Below are positions 1 through 7,976 of a stretch of 22,531 nt of DNA, in pieces. The position numbers were made by a program, and so were the translations under genes. Location: the NCBI GenBank assembly GCA_030594795.1, contig JAUVEK010000004.1:1-22531 (forward strand), written 5' to 3'. Under the pieces are notes generated by a model. The model saw nothing but the letters and a program-made list of their open reading frames with translations. It was not told the DNA's origin and did not search any database. Each line of letters begins with the position of its first letter. The first letter of the stretch is position 1. Source of the DNA: Candidatus Nanohalarchaeota archaeon (lineage in GTDB: Archaea > EX4484-52 > B79-G9).

Positions 1-1
1 T

Positions 2-817
2 CGCGTGGGTCCGCCTATTGTGCAGCCGGTATATGATGTCATCAAGTGGTTTTCAAAGGAAAATATCAAGCCAGATCAGGCTGGTTTTGGTTTCTGGGTG
101 TGGCCTGTTGTTGCAATTGTCGCGGTTGTTGTTGCAGGGCTTATGACGCCGATGGGTGGTGTTGCTGTGCTTGACGGAGCTGGCGGCATTATCGTGCTTA
201 TTTATTTTCTTGCGCTTTCGTCTGCCTGCGTGTATATGGCCGGATTCTCGTCTTCAAACCCCTTCGGGGTTATGGGAGCTATCAGGGGGATCACGCAGAT
301 GATTGCTTATGAGTTGCCGTTTATAATTACGGTTCTTGTGCCGGTTGTTGCACTTATGGGTTATGGTGGTGTGAATTATCTTAGTGTGAGTGCCATTAAC
401 AATTTCCAGGTGCATAATGTGTGGCTGATACAACTCTATCCACTTGCAGGGATCGTATTTCTTTTGACGCTGGTAGGAAAGATTGAGATGCCGCCGTTCC
501 ATACGCCGGGGGCGCACCAGGAGCTTGTGGGGGGATATAGTGCTGAGTATAGTGGCTCGGGGCTCGGGATGATCGAGGTTGCGCATATTGTGAAGGCGTT
601 TGTGGTTATGGGACTGGCAATTTCACTGTTTCTTGGAGGGGCAACTACACCTTCTGTGTTTTTTCTGAAGACGCTTGGATTGCTGTTTGTTTTGACGCTG
701 CTGAGAGTTGTTATGGCGCGCCTTCGGATTGACCAGATTCTTGAGTTTTACTGGCTGCTTGCGATAATTGCAGGGATTGACCTGATCAGGGTTATCATGA
801 TTCCCGCGGGATTATAG
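2..817 (+). CDS. Group 4 [NiFe] hydrogenase membrane subunit, NuoH/MbhM/EchB/HycD-like (5' partial)
   Basis: Membrane-anchoring subunit of a proton- or sodium-translocating group 4 [NiFe] hydrogenase or related complex. The reading frame is open to the window edge and begins with R-V-G-P-P, an internal motif of the NuoH family, so the true start lies upstream and the GTG at position 5 is not the start. Visible family features are SNPFGVMGAIR followed by a Y-E-x-P segment, PPFHTPGAHQELVGG with a downstream A-E-Y-S-G, and RIDQILEFYW near the C terminus. At least six hydrophobic membrane segments are present. It ends 3 bases before a 2x[4Fe-4S] subunit, the order seen in Mbh, Ech and Hyc operons. 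Family assignment is firm. Which complex (Mbh, Ech, Hyc or Fpo-like) cannot be decided because the catalytic subunits lie outside the window; hypA and hycI nearby favour a true hydrogenase. Confidence 0.9.
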   Translation, partial: RVGPPIVQPVYDVIKWFSKENIKPDQAGFGFWVWPVVAIVAVVVAGLMTPMGGVAVLDGAGGIIVLIYFLALSSACVYMAGFSSSNPFGVMGAIRGITQMIAYELPFIITVLVPVVALMGYGGVNYLSVSAINNFQVHNVWLIQLYPLAGIVFLLTLVGKIEMPPFHTPGAHQELVGGYSAEYSGSGLGMIEVAHIVKAFVVMGLAISLFLGGATTPSVFFLKTLGLLFVLTLLRVVMARLRIDQILEFYWLLAIIAGIDLIRVIMIPAGL

Positions 818-820
818 GTA

Positions 821-1153
821 ATGATTATGAAACTTATTATTGAATCACTGAAAAATCTTTTGAAGAAGCCGTTTACGCAGAAGTATCCAAAGGAGAGGCC
901 GAATATTCCTCACAGGCTTCGTGGTAAGCATAAGTACAATAAGGAGAAATGTGTGTACTGCGGGCTGTGTGCGCGGTACTGCCCGTCAGATGCGATTACT
1001 GTTGACAGGGAGAAGAAGGAGTGGAGTGTGGATATTGGCAAGTGCCTGTTTTGCGAGCAGTGCGCAGACATGTGCCCTACAAAGTGCTTGACGCTTGGAA
1101 CTGATTTTGAGTTTGCGGAACTTGACAAGGGTAAGTTTGTCTTTAGGGGATGA
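821..1153 (+). CDS. Hydrogenase 2x[4Fe-4S] ferredoxin-like subunit (NuoI/MbhN/EchF-like)
   Basis: Electron-transfer subunit of the same group 4 hydrogenase complex. The 110-residue protein has two classical 4Fe-4S motifs, with cysteines at 44, 47, 50, 54 and at 75, 78, 81, 85, in the CxxCxxCxxxCP arrangement. The N terminus (ESLKNLLKKPFTQKYP) resembles the amphipathic membrane-docking helix of NuoI-type subunits. It starts 3 bases after the membrane subunit, so the two are co-transcribed. An ATG at 827 is an alternative start; neither has a strong ribosome binding site. The operon ends here, because the next gene converges from the other strand 17 bases away. Family assignment is firm; the exact complex name is inference. 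Confidence 0.9.
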   Translation: MIMKLIIESLKNLLKKPFTQKYPKERPNIPHRLRGKHKYNKEKCVYCGLCARYCPSDAITVDREKKEWSVDIGKCLFCEQCADMCPTKCLTLGTDFEFAELDKGKFVFRG

Positions 1154-1170
1154 AGAAAGGATGTATGCGT

Positions 1171-1524
1171 TTAATTTGTGTATCTTTGCTGGTCCTTTGC
1201 CGGCACAGTTAAGAATTCTCTTGACAGCAGTCCTGTGAGTGCCAGGATTATCAGGCCGGTTACAAGGGATAAACCCGGGTCTTTTAAAAACTGGTTTTGC
1301 GAGGTTATTTCATATACGCCGCGCCAGAAGAGTATTACGCCTGTAGCGCCTGCAATTGTAAGGCTTACATGCTTAAAATAGGAGAACTCGCGCTTTATCC
1401 CGTGGTGGACCAGGATCTGGAGAGATGTAAGCTCTGTTTTCAGGTGATGTTTGAGTTTTGTATCCTCTACTTTCTGGATGTCTTGTTGTATATCTGTTAT
1501 CTTTTCGATTATTTTTCGCTGCAT
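1171..1524 (-). CDS. Small two-helix membrane protein downstream of orc1/cdc6
   Basis: I do not recognise this family. The 117-residue protein has a charged, probably coiled-coil N-terminal half (about residues 1-45), then two hydrophobic segments at about 53-72 and 84-101 (IAGATGVILFW and LVTGLIILALTGLL), then a short polar tail. It begins 12 bases after the orc1/cdc6 stop on the same strand, so the two are probably one transcript. I chose ATG at 1524 because GTGATT, a possible ribosome binding site, ends 4 bases ahead; a GTG at 1533 would add three residues. It converges with the hydrogenase operon. A function in replication is only suggested by position. Confidence 0.65.
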   Translation of the reverse strand: MQRKIIEKITDIQQDIQKVEDTKLKHHLKTELTSLQILVHHGIKREFSYFKHVSLTIAGATGVILFWRGVYEITSQNQFLKDPGLSLVTGLIILALTGLLSREFLTVPAKDQQRYTN

Positions 1525-1535
1525 GTGAATCACGT

Positions 1536-2747
1536 CTATAGATAAAACTCTTTTTTCAGGTAGTCCATCACGCGATTGTGAATGTCTTTTGAGATTGCCA
1601 GACCTATTTCGCGGGTGCGGCCGTACCTGCCTTTTGAGATGACTTTCGCATTTATTATGCTTAGCATGTCGAGTTCTGTTATTATGTCTGATATGCGCCG
1701 CTGCGTCAGTGGCTTTAGTGATATTTGTGAACAGATGTTAATATATGTATCATATACCTCGCCTGTGAGTATCTTTTCTTTAGTGGCGCCGTCAAGGAGT
1801 GAGAATATACTGTACATTACTGATTTTGACTGCTTTGGCTGGGTTTTTACCACTTCCAGTATGCGGTCCATATCTACTTTGGATTCTGCAAGATCAACAT
1901 GCTTTTCTGTGATCACGGTGTCGTTATTTCTTTCTGCAAGTTCGCCTGAGACTCTTAGGAGGTCGAGCGCGCGGCGGGCGTCGCCGTGTTCCTGGGCTGC
2001 GAGGGCTGCGCATTTGGATATTACGCCCTCTTTTATCCTATCTTCGCTGAATGCGATTTTTGCGCGATCATTGAGGATGTCCTGAAGCTGGACTGCATTG
2101 TACGGAGGGAATACGAACTCTTCTTCTGATAGGGCTGACTTTACTCTCGCATCTATGTAGTCTATGAATGAGACGTTGTTCGAGATACCTATTATGGATA
2201 TTTTGATGTTTTGAAGCTCCTGGTTTATGCGGGTGAAGTTGTATAGAATCTCGTCGCCGACTTTTGATATCAGGGCGTCTATTTCATCTATTATGAGTAT
2301 GATTACACCTTTGCGCTCTTCCAGGGCATCGAAAAATATTTTGTAGACCTGAACTGTGGGAAGACCTGTTGGAGGTACTTCTTTTCCAAGGATGTTCGCA
2401 AGGTACGCAAGGAGGCGGTATTCTGTGTCTGCAACGCGTTTCATTTTGCAGTTCACGTACATTACGTATAGGTCTGATTCTGCTTTTTTTGCTGCTATTT
2501 CAAGCTGGTTTGTGACGTATCTTGTTATTAATGTCTTTCCTGTGCCTGTTCCTCCGTATATGAATACATTTGATGGGCGGTCGTTCTTTAGTGCAGGAGC
2601 AAGTATGAGGCCAAGTTGGTTTATCTGGCTGTCCCTATGTGGGACATCCTCTGGTGTGTATGATATTGTGAGTGCTTTTTTGTTTGTGAATATCGGCTGC
2701 TTGTTCAGGTAGTCGCTGAATATGTCTTGTATTGTTTTTTGAGGCAT
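1536..2747 (-). CDS. cdc6: Orc1/Cdc6-family replication initiator
   Basis: AAA+ ATPase that recognises origin recognition boxes and recruits the MCM helicase in archaea. From the chosen start the protein is 403 residues, normal for the family. Walker A GGTGTGKT lies at about 65-72, Walker B LIIDEID at about 151-157 and sensor 1 IIGISN at about 185-190. A sensor-2-like GDARRALDLL follows. A C-terminal winged-helix domain includes RRISDIITELD and the wing GRYGRTREIGL. I chose ATG at 2747 because AGGAG lies 8 bases ahead of it; the upstream in-frame ATG at 2777 has no such site. The gene points away from an intergenic region with repeated boxes and an A/T tract (2748-3432), the usual arrangement of an archaeal origin next to its initiator. 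Identity is firm. Confidence 0.95.
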   Translation of the reverse strand: MPQKTIQDIFSDYLNKQPIFTNKKALTISYTPEDVPHRDSQINQLGLILAPALKNDRPSNVFIYGGTGTGKTLITRYVTNQLEIAAKKAESDLYVMYVNCKMKRVADTEYRLLAYLANILGKEVPPTGLPTVQVYKIFFDALEERKGVIILIIDEIDALISKVGDEILYNFTRINQELQNIKISIIGISNNVSFIDYIDARVKSALSEEEFVFPPYNAVQLQDILNDRAKIAFSEDRIKEGVISKCAALAAQEHGDARRALDLLRVSGELAERNNDTVITEKHVDLAESKVDMDRILEVVKTQPKQSKSVMYSIFSLLDGATKEKILTGEVYDTYINICSQISLKPLTQRRISDIITELDMLSIINAKVISKGRYGRTREIGLAISKDIHNRVMDYLKKEFYL

Positions 2748-2812
2748 GTTACCGCTCCTGCTATTGTTTTGTTGCATAAAAGTTTGGGTTAGTGTGGTGT
2801 TTTTTTGTGTAG

Positions 2813-2830
2813 TTCTATAGGAAGTGAAGG
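2813..2830 (+). repeat. ORB-like box 1
   Basis: TTCTATAGGAAGTGAAGG. It matches box 2 at 16 of 18 positions and carries a near-dyad (TTC-TATA-GGAA) followed by a purine-rich arm, the general layout of archaeal origin recognition boxes. Confidence 0.6.
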
Positions 2831-2841
2831 TTTATATTGTT

Positions 2842-2859
2842 TTCTATAGGAAATGGAGG
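2842..2859 (+). repeat. ORB-like box 2
   Basis: TTCTATAGGAAATGGAGG, starting 29 bases after box 1. A run of five C follows shortly after. The G-rich side after GGAA is reminiscent of the G-string in archaeal ORBs. Confidence 0.6.
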
Positions 2860-2870
2860 CTGACCCCCTA

Positions 2871-2890
2871 ATTTCGTGTGGAACTTGTGT
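2871..2890 (+). repeat. ORB-like box 3
   Basis: Contains TTCGTGTGGAAC. TTC begins at 2873, 31 bases after box 2. The 13 bases at 2871-2883 recur inverted at 3373-3385, and the TGGAACTTGTGT part recurs in box 4. Confidence 0.6.
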
Positions 2891-2920
2891 GTTGTGTGTC
2901 CGAAGAAATTTGTATTATTG

Positions 2921-2990
<70 letters not shown>

Positions 2991-3219
2991 AAATTTTGGT
3001 CAAGATAGATAAGGTTAAAAAAATAATCAATTTTGAGAGTAGATTGGGATTTTGGGTGTGTCGGATTTTGTATATCCTCGGGAGGGAGTGTGGCAATGTG
3101 TGGTAAGTAGATAAGAATGTGATTGTAGTTATAATGTATTTGGTTGTTGTATGTTTAGTTGTAGTATATATTTTATTTTTGCGTTTGACTGGAAGTTAAG
3201 GAATTGTTTTGTTGGTTTT

Positions 3220-3237
3220 TTCTACTGGAACTTGTGT
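3220..3237 (+). repeat. ORB-like box 4
   Basis: TTCTACTGGAACTTGTGT. It shares TTC-N4-GGAA with all other boxes and TGGAACTTGTGT with box 3. Confidence 0.55.
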
Positions 3238-3372
3238 TTTTTATTTTAATGTTTTCCGGATTTGTTTCAATTGCATTTGTTTAAGTGTTAACAAGGACTT
3301 ATGTTGCTTTTTTTGGTTTTGTTTTTTTTTGAGTATTGTTAATTGTTTTTGCGGGTTTGTTATTAATCTATA

Positions 3373-3385
3373 TTCCACACGAAAT
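3373..3385 (-). repeat. ORB-like box 5, inverted
   Basis: TTCCACACGAAAT on the + strand is the exact reverse complement of 2871-2883 in box 3. It faces the other boxes across the A/T tract, as expected for origin boxes flanking an unwinding element. Confidence 0.6.
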
Positions 3386-3432
3386 GATGGTGTATGTGTT
3401 AATGAGAAACAGTGTTATTGTTGTTGTGTTAT

Positions 3433-4182
3433 CTAGGTTGTCTGTGTAGGTTGTATATTTGTTCTCAGGCTTGATATCAGTTCATCTGTGGTTTCCAGCC
3501 TTGAGAGGATCAGGGGAATTCCTTCTACTTTTGCTATTCTTTCTGCGAGTTTGTCCACTTCTTTTGGGCCGTGGAATATTATTGCGCCGGGCTTTATGTT
3601 TGTCACTTTGATTGCGATAAGAGGTGACCTTCCGCGCTCGATTTTTGTGAATATGAGTGCGCGCTCTGTTGTCATACCATACAGTTTTACAAGCTCTTTT
3701 GGAGATAGTTCGATTATTGCTTTTATTGAGTCTATTATTGTGTATCCGTACAGGGGTTTCTTAACCTCATCTTCACCACATATGAGGGTTCCCTTGACGT
3801 ATTTTATGATATTTTCAAGGGTGTATGGTTTTGTGGTCTCCCTGATGTCTAGTATGGCGTCTGTTAGTGTTTTGTTTGAGTACAGGCCATTAAATTCTTT
3901 TGTTATTATGTTGCCTTTTTTGTTGTCGATTTTCAGCAGCGAGTTTACTGTTTTCTTTATCATTGCTGTTCCTGGTGATTTTCTTCTCCCTGATTCATAA
4001 TCTGATATTACTGAGGGCATGAGGTTCATTTCATCTGCAAGTTCGCGCTGCGATGTCTTGAAGATGTTTCTCCATTTTCGGATGGCTTCGCCTGGTTTTT
4101 GAGTGAGGACAATTTCACCGGCTATTTTCCTGGCCAGTTTATGTTTTTCTATGGCGTATTCTTCGGTTGTTTGCTGCTGCAT
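3433..4182 (-). CDS. Archaeal Cro/C1-type HTH transcriptional regulator
   Basis: DNA-binding regulator of 249 residues. A Cro/C1 helix-turn-helix lies at about residues 33-84 (TSQRELADEMNLMPSVISDYE, with the following SGRRKSPG typical of this fold). The C-terminal part (about 140-240) is a conserved-looking alpha/beta domain, including GRSPLIAIKVTNIKPGAIIFHG, that may bind a ligand or dimerise; I cannot identify the ligand. The frame extends upstream to 4335, but those 51 residues are low-complexity. I chose ATG at 4182 because a TATA-like CTATTTAAG sits about 25 bases ahead, giving a leaderless transcript. The gene reads toward the putative origin and is divergent from the nfn-like pair. It resembles the archaeal family annotated as putative HTH-type transcriptional regulatory protein; its targets are unknown. 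Confidence 0.85.
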   Translation of the reverse strand: MQQQTTEEYAIEKHKLARKIAGEIVLTQKPGEAIRKWRNIFKTSQRELADEMNLMPSVISDYESGRRKSPGTAMIKKTVNSLLKIDNKKGNIITKEFNGLYSNKTLTDAILDIRETTKPYTLENIIKYVKGTLICGEDEVKKPLYGYTIIDSIKAIIELSPKELVKLYGMTTERALIFTKIERGRSPLIAIKVTNIKPGAIIFHGPKEVDKLAERIAKVEGIPLILSRLETTDELISSLRTNIQPTQTT

Positions 4183-4202
4183 GTTTTTTGTTTGGCGAGT
4201 AT

Positions 4203-4212
4203 TCTTAAATAG
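4203..4212 (-). promoter_or_regulatory. TATA box for the HTH regulator gene
   Basis: Minus-strand CCTATTTAAG centred about 25 bases upstream of the ATG at 4182. The spacing fits an archaeal leaderless transcript and supports the shorter start. Confidence 0.5.
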
Positions 4213-4383
4213 GTTTTTGTTATATTTGTGGTTTGTGAAGAAGTTGGGTTTATTGGTTCTATTTGTTCCGTTAGTATCGGGGTTGACCATATTAAAAGAC
4301 CTGAACAAACTTTGAATAGTTGATTTATTTAACATTGAGTAAGTAATAAAAAGATTTTAACACACAAGTACCTAACAGGTGCA

Positions 4384-5250
4384 ATGTCAATGCAAATGGA
4401 AAAAAACAGTGAGCATGAAATTACCCGCAAGGAAAACCTCAATTCAGCTGATTATCTGGTCGAGGTTAAGGCGCCTTTAGTCGCCCGGAAGTTTAAGTCT
4501 GGCAATTTTGTAATTTTTCTTCTACATGAAAAAGGAGAGAGAATCCCGATGTCTGTACAAAGGGCAGAAGGAGACAAGATCACTGTGTTTTTCAAGAAAC
4601 TGGGAAAAACCTCGCGCGAACTGGATTCATGGAATGTTGGCGACTCTATCAAATCAGTTATCGGTCCGATGGGAAATGCTATTGAACTCAAAAAATACGG
4701 CAATGTGGTAGTTGCGTCTGATCTGGTCTGCGGCCATGCTGAAAATTACGCAGCAGTAAAGGCATTAAAAGATGCAGGCAATCATGTTATCTCAATGCAG
4801 TCTTTTCCAACAAAAGACGATGTTTACCCCAGGAAAGAATTAAGCACAATGGCTGATGAATATTACCTGACAACTGAAGATGGTTCTGAGGGGATAAAAG
4901 GCCACTATACAGATGTTTTGAAAGGATTGCTTGATAAGAATAAGGTTGATATGGTTTTTGCCGGGGGGGAAATTCCGTCATTAGGAAAATTATCTGAATT
5001 GACCAAACGATATAACATTCCTACAATGGTCACATTGCGCCAGATAATGATTGACGGTACAGGCATGTGCGGAGCATGTCGTGTTTTCATAGATGGTGAG
5101 ATGAAACTGACCTGCATAGACGGGCCAATGTTTGATGGCCATAAAGTGAATTTTGAAGAAGTGATTGCAAGGCTGGGTATGTTCAGGGAAGAGGAGTCGG
5201 TAGCAATGGATAATTACAATAACAGAGGGGTGCATTGTGGACATAAATAA
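4384..5250 (+). CDS. NfnA/SudB-type FAD and [2Fe-2S] subunit (ferredoxin-NADP reductase-like)
   Basis: Small subunit of an NADH-dependent ferredoxin:NADP oxidoreductase or sulfide dehydrogenase-type enzyme. The 288-residue protein has the ferredoxin-reductase fold: RIPMSV at 53-58 and GPMGNA at 94-99 in the FAD domain. The C-terminal cluster site DGTGMCGACR has D224, C229 and C232, with C244 following. An Asp plus three Cys is the known ligand set of the NfnA [2Fe-2S] cluster. The expected glycine-rich nucleotide loop after VVV is replaced by ASDLVCGHAEN (111-121), which is odd. GGTG just before the ATG may serve as ribosome binding site and an AT-rich box lies 24-33 bases upstream. Its end overlaps the large-subunit start by 14 bases. 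ATGs at 4390 and 4396 are alternatives. Confidence 0.88.
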   Translation: MSMQMEKNSEHEITRKENLNSADYLVEVKAPLVARKFKSGNFVIFLLHEKGERIPMSVQRAEGDKITVFFKKLGKTSRELDSWNVGDSIKSVIGPMGNAIELKKYGNVVVASDLVCGHAENYAAVKALKDAGNHVISMQSFPTKDDVYPRKELSTMADEYYLTTEDGSEGIKGHYTDVLKGLLDKNKVDMVFAGGEIPSLGKLSELTKRYNIPTMVTLRQIMIDGTGMCGACRVFIDGEMKLTCIDGPMFDGHKVNFEEVIARLGMFREEESVAMDNYNNRGVHCGHK

Positions 5251-6631
5251 AACAAGGGTTCCTATGCGTGAGTTGCCTGTTGAAGACAGGATTAAAAAAT
5301 TCGATGAGGTTCCCTTGGGATATACTGAAGAGCAAGCGATTGCAGAGGCTGGGCGCTGCATCCAGTGTAATAACGCGCCATGCATCCGGGATTGTCCTGT
5401 TAAGATTGATATAAAGACATTTTTAAAACAAGTGGCTGAAGGCAAATTTAAAGAAGCGTTTTTGACTCTCAAAAAGGATAATCCAATACCTGCAATTGCA
5501 GGGAGGGTATGCCCGCAGGAAAGCCAGTGCGAGAGTGTATGCACTCTGGGAAAGATTGGTGACGCAGCAAACATAGGAAAGTTAGAATCTTTTGCAGCTG
5601 ACTGGGCAAGAAAAAATAATGTCCGGGAAGAGTTTGATATAGAGGAGAAACCCCAGAAAGTCGCTGTGATAGGGACAGGGCCAGCCAGCATAAGCTGTGC
5701 TGTTGATTTGAGAAAAAATGGTTATAAAGTGACTATGTACGAAGCACTCCACAAAGCAGGCGGGGTGCTCCAGTACGGGATCCCGGAGTTCAGGCTGCCG
5801 AGAGATGTTGTGGATGATGAGTTATCTTATCTCACAGATATCGGTGTTGATATAAGATTGAACAGGATAATAGGGCAGAATGTGTCTTTTGAGGAATTGC
5901 GCAGTGAATATGATGCAATCTTTATCGGGACCGGTGCTGGCGCTCCCCTTTTCCTGGGCATAGACGGGGAAAAATTAAATGGCGTGTATTCTGCCAATGA
6001 ATTTCTTATCAGGGTGAATCTGATGAAAGCTTATAAGTTCCCGCAATATGATACACCCATAAAAGTGAAAGATAAAGTAGGGGTTATCGGTGCAGGGAAT
6101 GTCGCGATGGATGCTGCCAGAAGCGCGCTCAGGCTCGGGGCAGAGGTTCACGTTCTCTACAGGAGAACAAAGAACGAGGCTCCGGCAAGGAAAGAGGAGC
6201 TGCGCCATGCAATAGAAGAGGGGATTAATTTTGTAGAGCTGGTTGCCCCAAAAAGAATACTTGGTAAGGACGGCTGGGTCAAAGGTATTGAGCTTATAAA
6301 GATGAAACTGGGGGAGCCTGACAGTAGCGGGCGCCCGAGGCCGGTGCCAATTGACGTCAGTGAATTTACGATGGATCTGGATACTGTGGTAGTTGCCCTT
6401 GGCACAAAACCAAACAGGCTGTTTCTGAGCAGGACACCGGAACTGAAAACAACGAAAAAGGGTGTGATAACTGTTGATGATGCTCTTGCAACCAACATTG
6501 AAGGGGTTTTTGCCGGCGGCGATGCCATAAGCGGCGGCTCAACAGTTATCCATGCATTGGGTGAGGGGCGCAAGGCTGCAAAGTCAATAGATGCTTATTT
6601 GTCGGATAAGGGTAAGACAGGAAGTGTTTAG
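5237..6631 (+). CDS. gltA: NfnB/SudA-type large subunit (glutamate synthase small-chain family)
   Basis: Large flavoprotein subunit that with the preceding gene forms an NfnAB/SudAB-like enzyme passing electrons between NAD(P)H and ferredoxin. At 464 residues it has the normal family length. The N-terminal iron-sulfur region has C41, C44, C49, C53 and C92, C98, C102, plus the conserved GIPEFRLP (181-188), whose Glu ligates a cluster in characterised NfnB. The FAD loop VAVIGTGPASI is at 142-152, the second dinucleotide loop VGVIGAGNVAMDAAR at 281-295, and the C-terminal FAD motif GVFAGGDAISGGSTV at 423-437. I chose GTG at 5237: AGAGGGGTG lies just ahead and the resulting N terminus matches the family; ATG at 5264 is the alternative. 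Automatic annotation often calls this glutamate synthase, but with the small subunit adjacent an Nfn/Sud role is more likely. Confidence 0.9.
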   Translation: MDINKTRVPMRELPVEDRIKKFDEVPLGYTEEQAIAEAGRCIQCNNAPCIRDCPVKIDIKTFLKQVAEGKFKEAFLTLKKDNPIPAIAGRVCPQESQCESVCTLGKIGDAANIGKLESFAADWARKNNVREEFDIEEKPQKVAVIGTGPASISCAVDLRKNGYKVTMYEALHKAGGVLQYGIPEFRLPRDVVDDELSYLTDIGVDIRLNRIIGQNVSFEELRSEYDAIFIGTGAGAPLFLGIDGEKLNGVYSANEFLIRVNLMKAYKFPQYDTPIKVKDKVGVIGAGNVAMDAARSALRLGAEVHVLYRRTKNEAPARKEELRHAIEEGINFVELVAPKRILGKDGWVKGIELIKMKLGEPDSSGRPRPVPIDVSEFTMDLDTVVVALGTKPNRLFLSRTPELKTTKKGVITVDDALATNIEGVFAGGDAISGGSTVIHALGEGRKAAKSIDAYLSDKGKTGSV

Positions 6632-6737
6632 TGCAGAAGTGGATGAGAAGTTATTAGCGGTTTATTGCTGCGTCTTCTGTTTTGAGTTATAAGGCTAAAA
6701 TTCCGTGAGTTTTATGAGTGTTTGGCGTCTTTTTTGG

Positions 6738-6860
6738 TTAGAAGCGCAACCTTGATATTCTTCCGCCTGATTTTTCATGGTAATCATAGAAGTCGTATTC
6801 GTCTCTGTAGAATTCCATTTTTTCTTTTATGATTATCTGGTTGAGATGCATGAAGGACAT
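6738..6860 (-). CDS. Small ORF (40 residues), unknown
   Basis: A 40-residue reading frame starting MSFMHLNQIIIKEK and ending RISRLRF. It has AGAGGT 7 bases before the ATG, an A/C-leaning third-position pattern like the other minus-strand genes, and a TATA-like sequence upstream shared with the divergent metallophosphoesterase promoter. The protein is charged, rich in Tyr, Asp and Glu in the middle, and has no membrane segment. I do not recognise it. It could be a genuine small protein or chance; the ribosome binding site and promoter position favour a real gene. Confidence 0.45.
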   Translation of the reverse strand: MSFMHLNQIIIKEKMEFYRDEYDFYDYHEKSGGRISRLRF

Positions 6861-6895
6861 TTTTTTACCTCTGGTGCTTATGTGTTTTTTTGGGA

Positions 6896-6912
6896 TTTAT
6901 ATATTTTTAAAT
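6896..6912. promoter_or_regulatory. A/T-rich divergent promoter
   Basis: TTTATATATTTTTAAAT lies between the minus-strand small ORF and the metallophosphoesterase gene. Its centre is about 30 bases upstream of the ATG at 6936, fitting a leaderless or short-leader archaeal transcript; it could also serve the minus strand. Confidence 0.45.
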
Positions 6913-6935
6913 AATTGTGGGATTACTGCTATTAC

Positions 6936-7814
6936 ATGAAAAGAATATTGTATTCTTCAGATATGCATGGAAATGAAGTTCAATATAGGAAGTTGATTGA
7001 TTATGCGATTGAGTCATCTGTAGATGCTCTGATAATTGGAGGCGATCTTGCTCCAAAAGCCTTTCAATCAAAACATTTTGTCACAGGACAAAGAGAATTT
7101 TTTAAGGATAGGCTGCCACAAATATTTAGTAAGCTAGTCTGTGAAAGACCAGAGTGCAATGTTTTTTTAATGATGGGGAATGATGATTGTGCATTCAATT
7201 TGGATATGTTGGAAAGTTATGAGCCTAATTTATATCGCATTATTCATGGTAAAAGATTTTCATTGACTGATGAGATTGATTTAATTGGTTACTCATATGT
7301 TCCAATAACACCATTTGGAATAAAAGATTGGGAGAAATTTGATTTGAGTGACCCTCCAGATGAATTGAAAATGAGGTATGCTGGAAGAAAAAGAGCAAAT
7401 TACAGATTGGATGGAGTTAAGTCGAGAAGAAACGGTTGGGAGCAATTTGAATTTGACCAAGGTGATGAGAAAAAAGATTCTATCCAGAGGGATTTAGGAG
7501 ATGATATCTTTACAAAAAATCCAATGAAAACGATTTATGCTGTACATACTCCTCCTGATGGCACTAATTTGGATCAAATTTATGCAGGGGCCCATGTTGG
7601 AAGTTTTGCTGTGAGACTGTTTATTGAACAGCATCAACCTTATTTGACGTTACATGGTCATGTTCACGAAACTGTTGCTGTTTCTGGGAACTATAAAGAC
7701 CAAATTGGAAACACTCTGTGTCTTACTTCCGGGAATCATGATGTTGGCGAAAAAGTGGCTGTATTGGTGTTTAATGTTGATGATCCTAGAAGGGTAAGAA
7801 GATTGGTTCTTTAA
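6936..7814 (+). CDS. Calcineurin-like metallophosphoesterase
   Basis: Predicted di-metal phosphoesterase of 292 residues. The ordered family motifs are visible: D9-x-H11 (SSDMHGN), GGD with D37, GNDD at 81-84, a histidine in AVHTPP, and GHVH near the C terminus. A charged insertion (about residues 150-195) separates the metal motifs. I chose ATG at 6936; the frame opens 7 codons earlier but a TATA-like box lies about 30 bases upstream of this ATG and MKRILYSSD fits the first beta strand. Substrate is unknown; relatives act on nucleotides, phosphoproteins or nucleic acids. Its third codon positions are more A/T-rich than those of the hydrogenase and transporter genes, which hints at separate acquisition. 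It is not evidently in an operon. Confidence 0.88.
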   Translation: MKRILYSSDMHGNEVQYRKLIDYAIESSVDALIIGGDLAPKAFQSKHFVTGQREFFKDRLPQIFSKLVCERPECNVFLMMGNDDCAFNLDMLESYEPNLYRIIHGKRFSLTDEIDLIGYSYVPITPFGIKDWEKFDLSDPPDELKMRYAGRKRANYRLDGVKSRRNGWEQFEFDQGDEKKDSIQRDLGDDIFTKNPMKTIYAVHTPPDGTNLDQIYAGAHVGSFAVRLFIEQHQPYLTLHGHVHETVAVSGNYKDQIGNTLCLTSGNHDVGEKVAVLVFNVDDPRRVRRLVL

Positions 7815-7976
7815 GAGAAATGGCTGTGTTGTGGTTTTGTTCTTCTGTATTTTGTGGTGCGCATATGATTTTGATTTTTTTCGGAAGGTTTTTAATATTA
7901 TCAGGGTATTCTTGAGGTATGGCTGGAAGAATATTTGTTTAGCTATAATGAATTTAAAGTGTTATCTGGTGATATG

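Noticed and set aside
3209..3436. 75-residue plus-strand frame in the putative origin region
   Set aside because: Low-complexity Phe/Cys/Val-rich translation of T/G-rich DNA, and it contains an ORB-like box.
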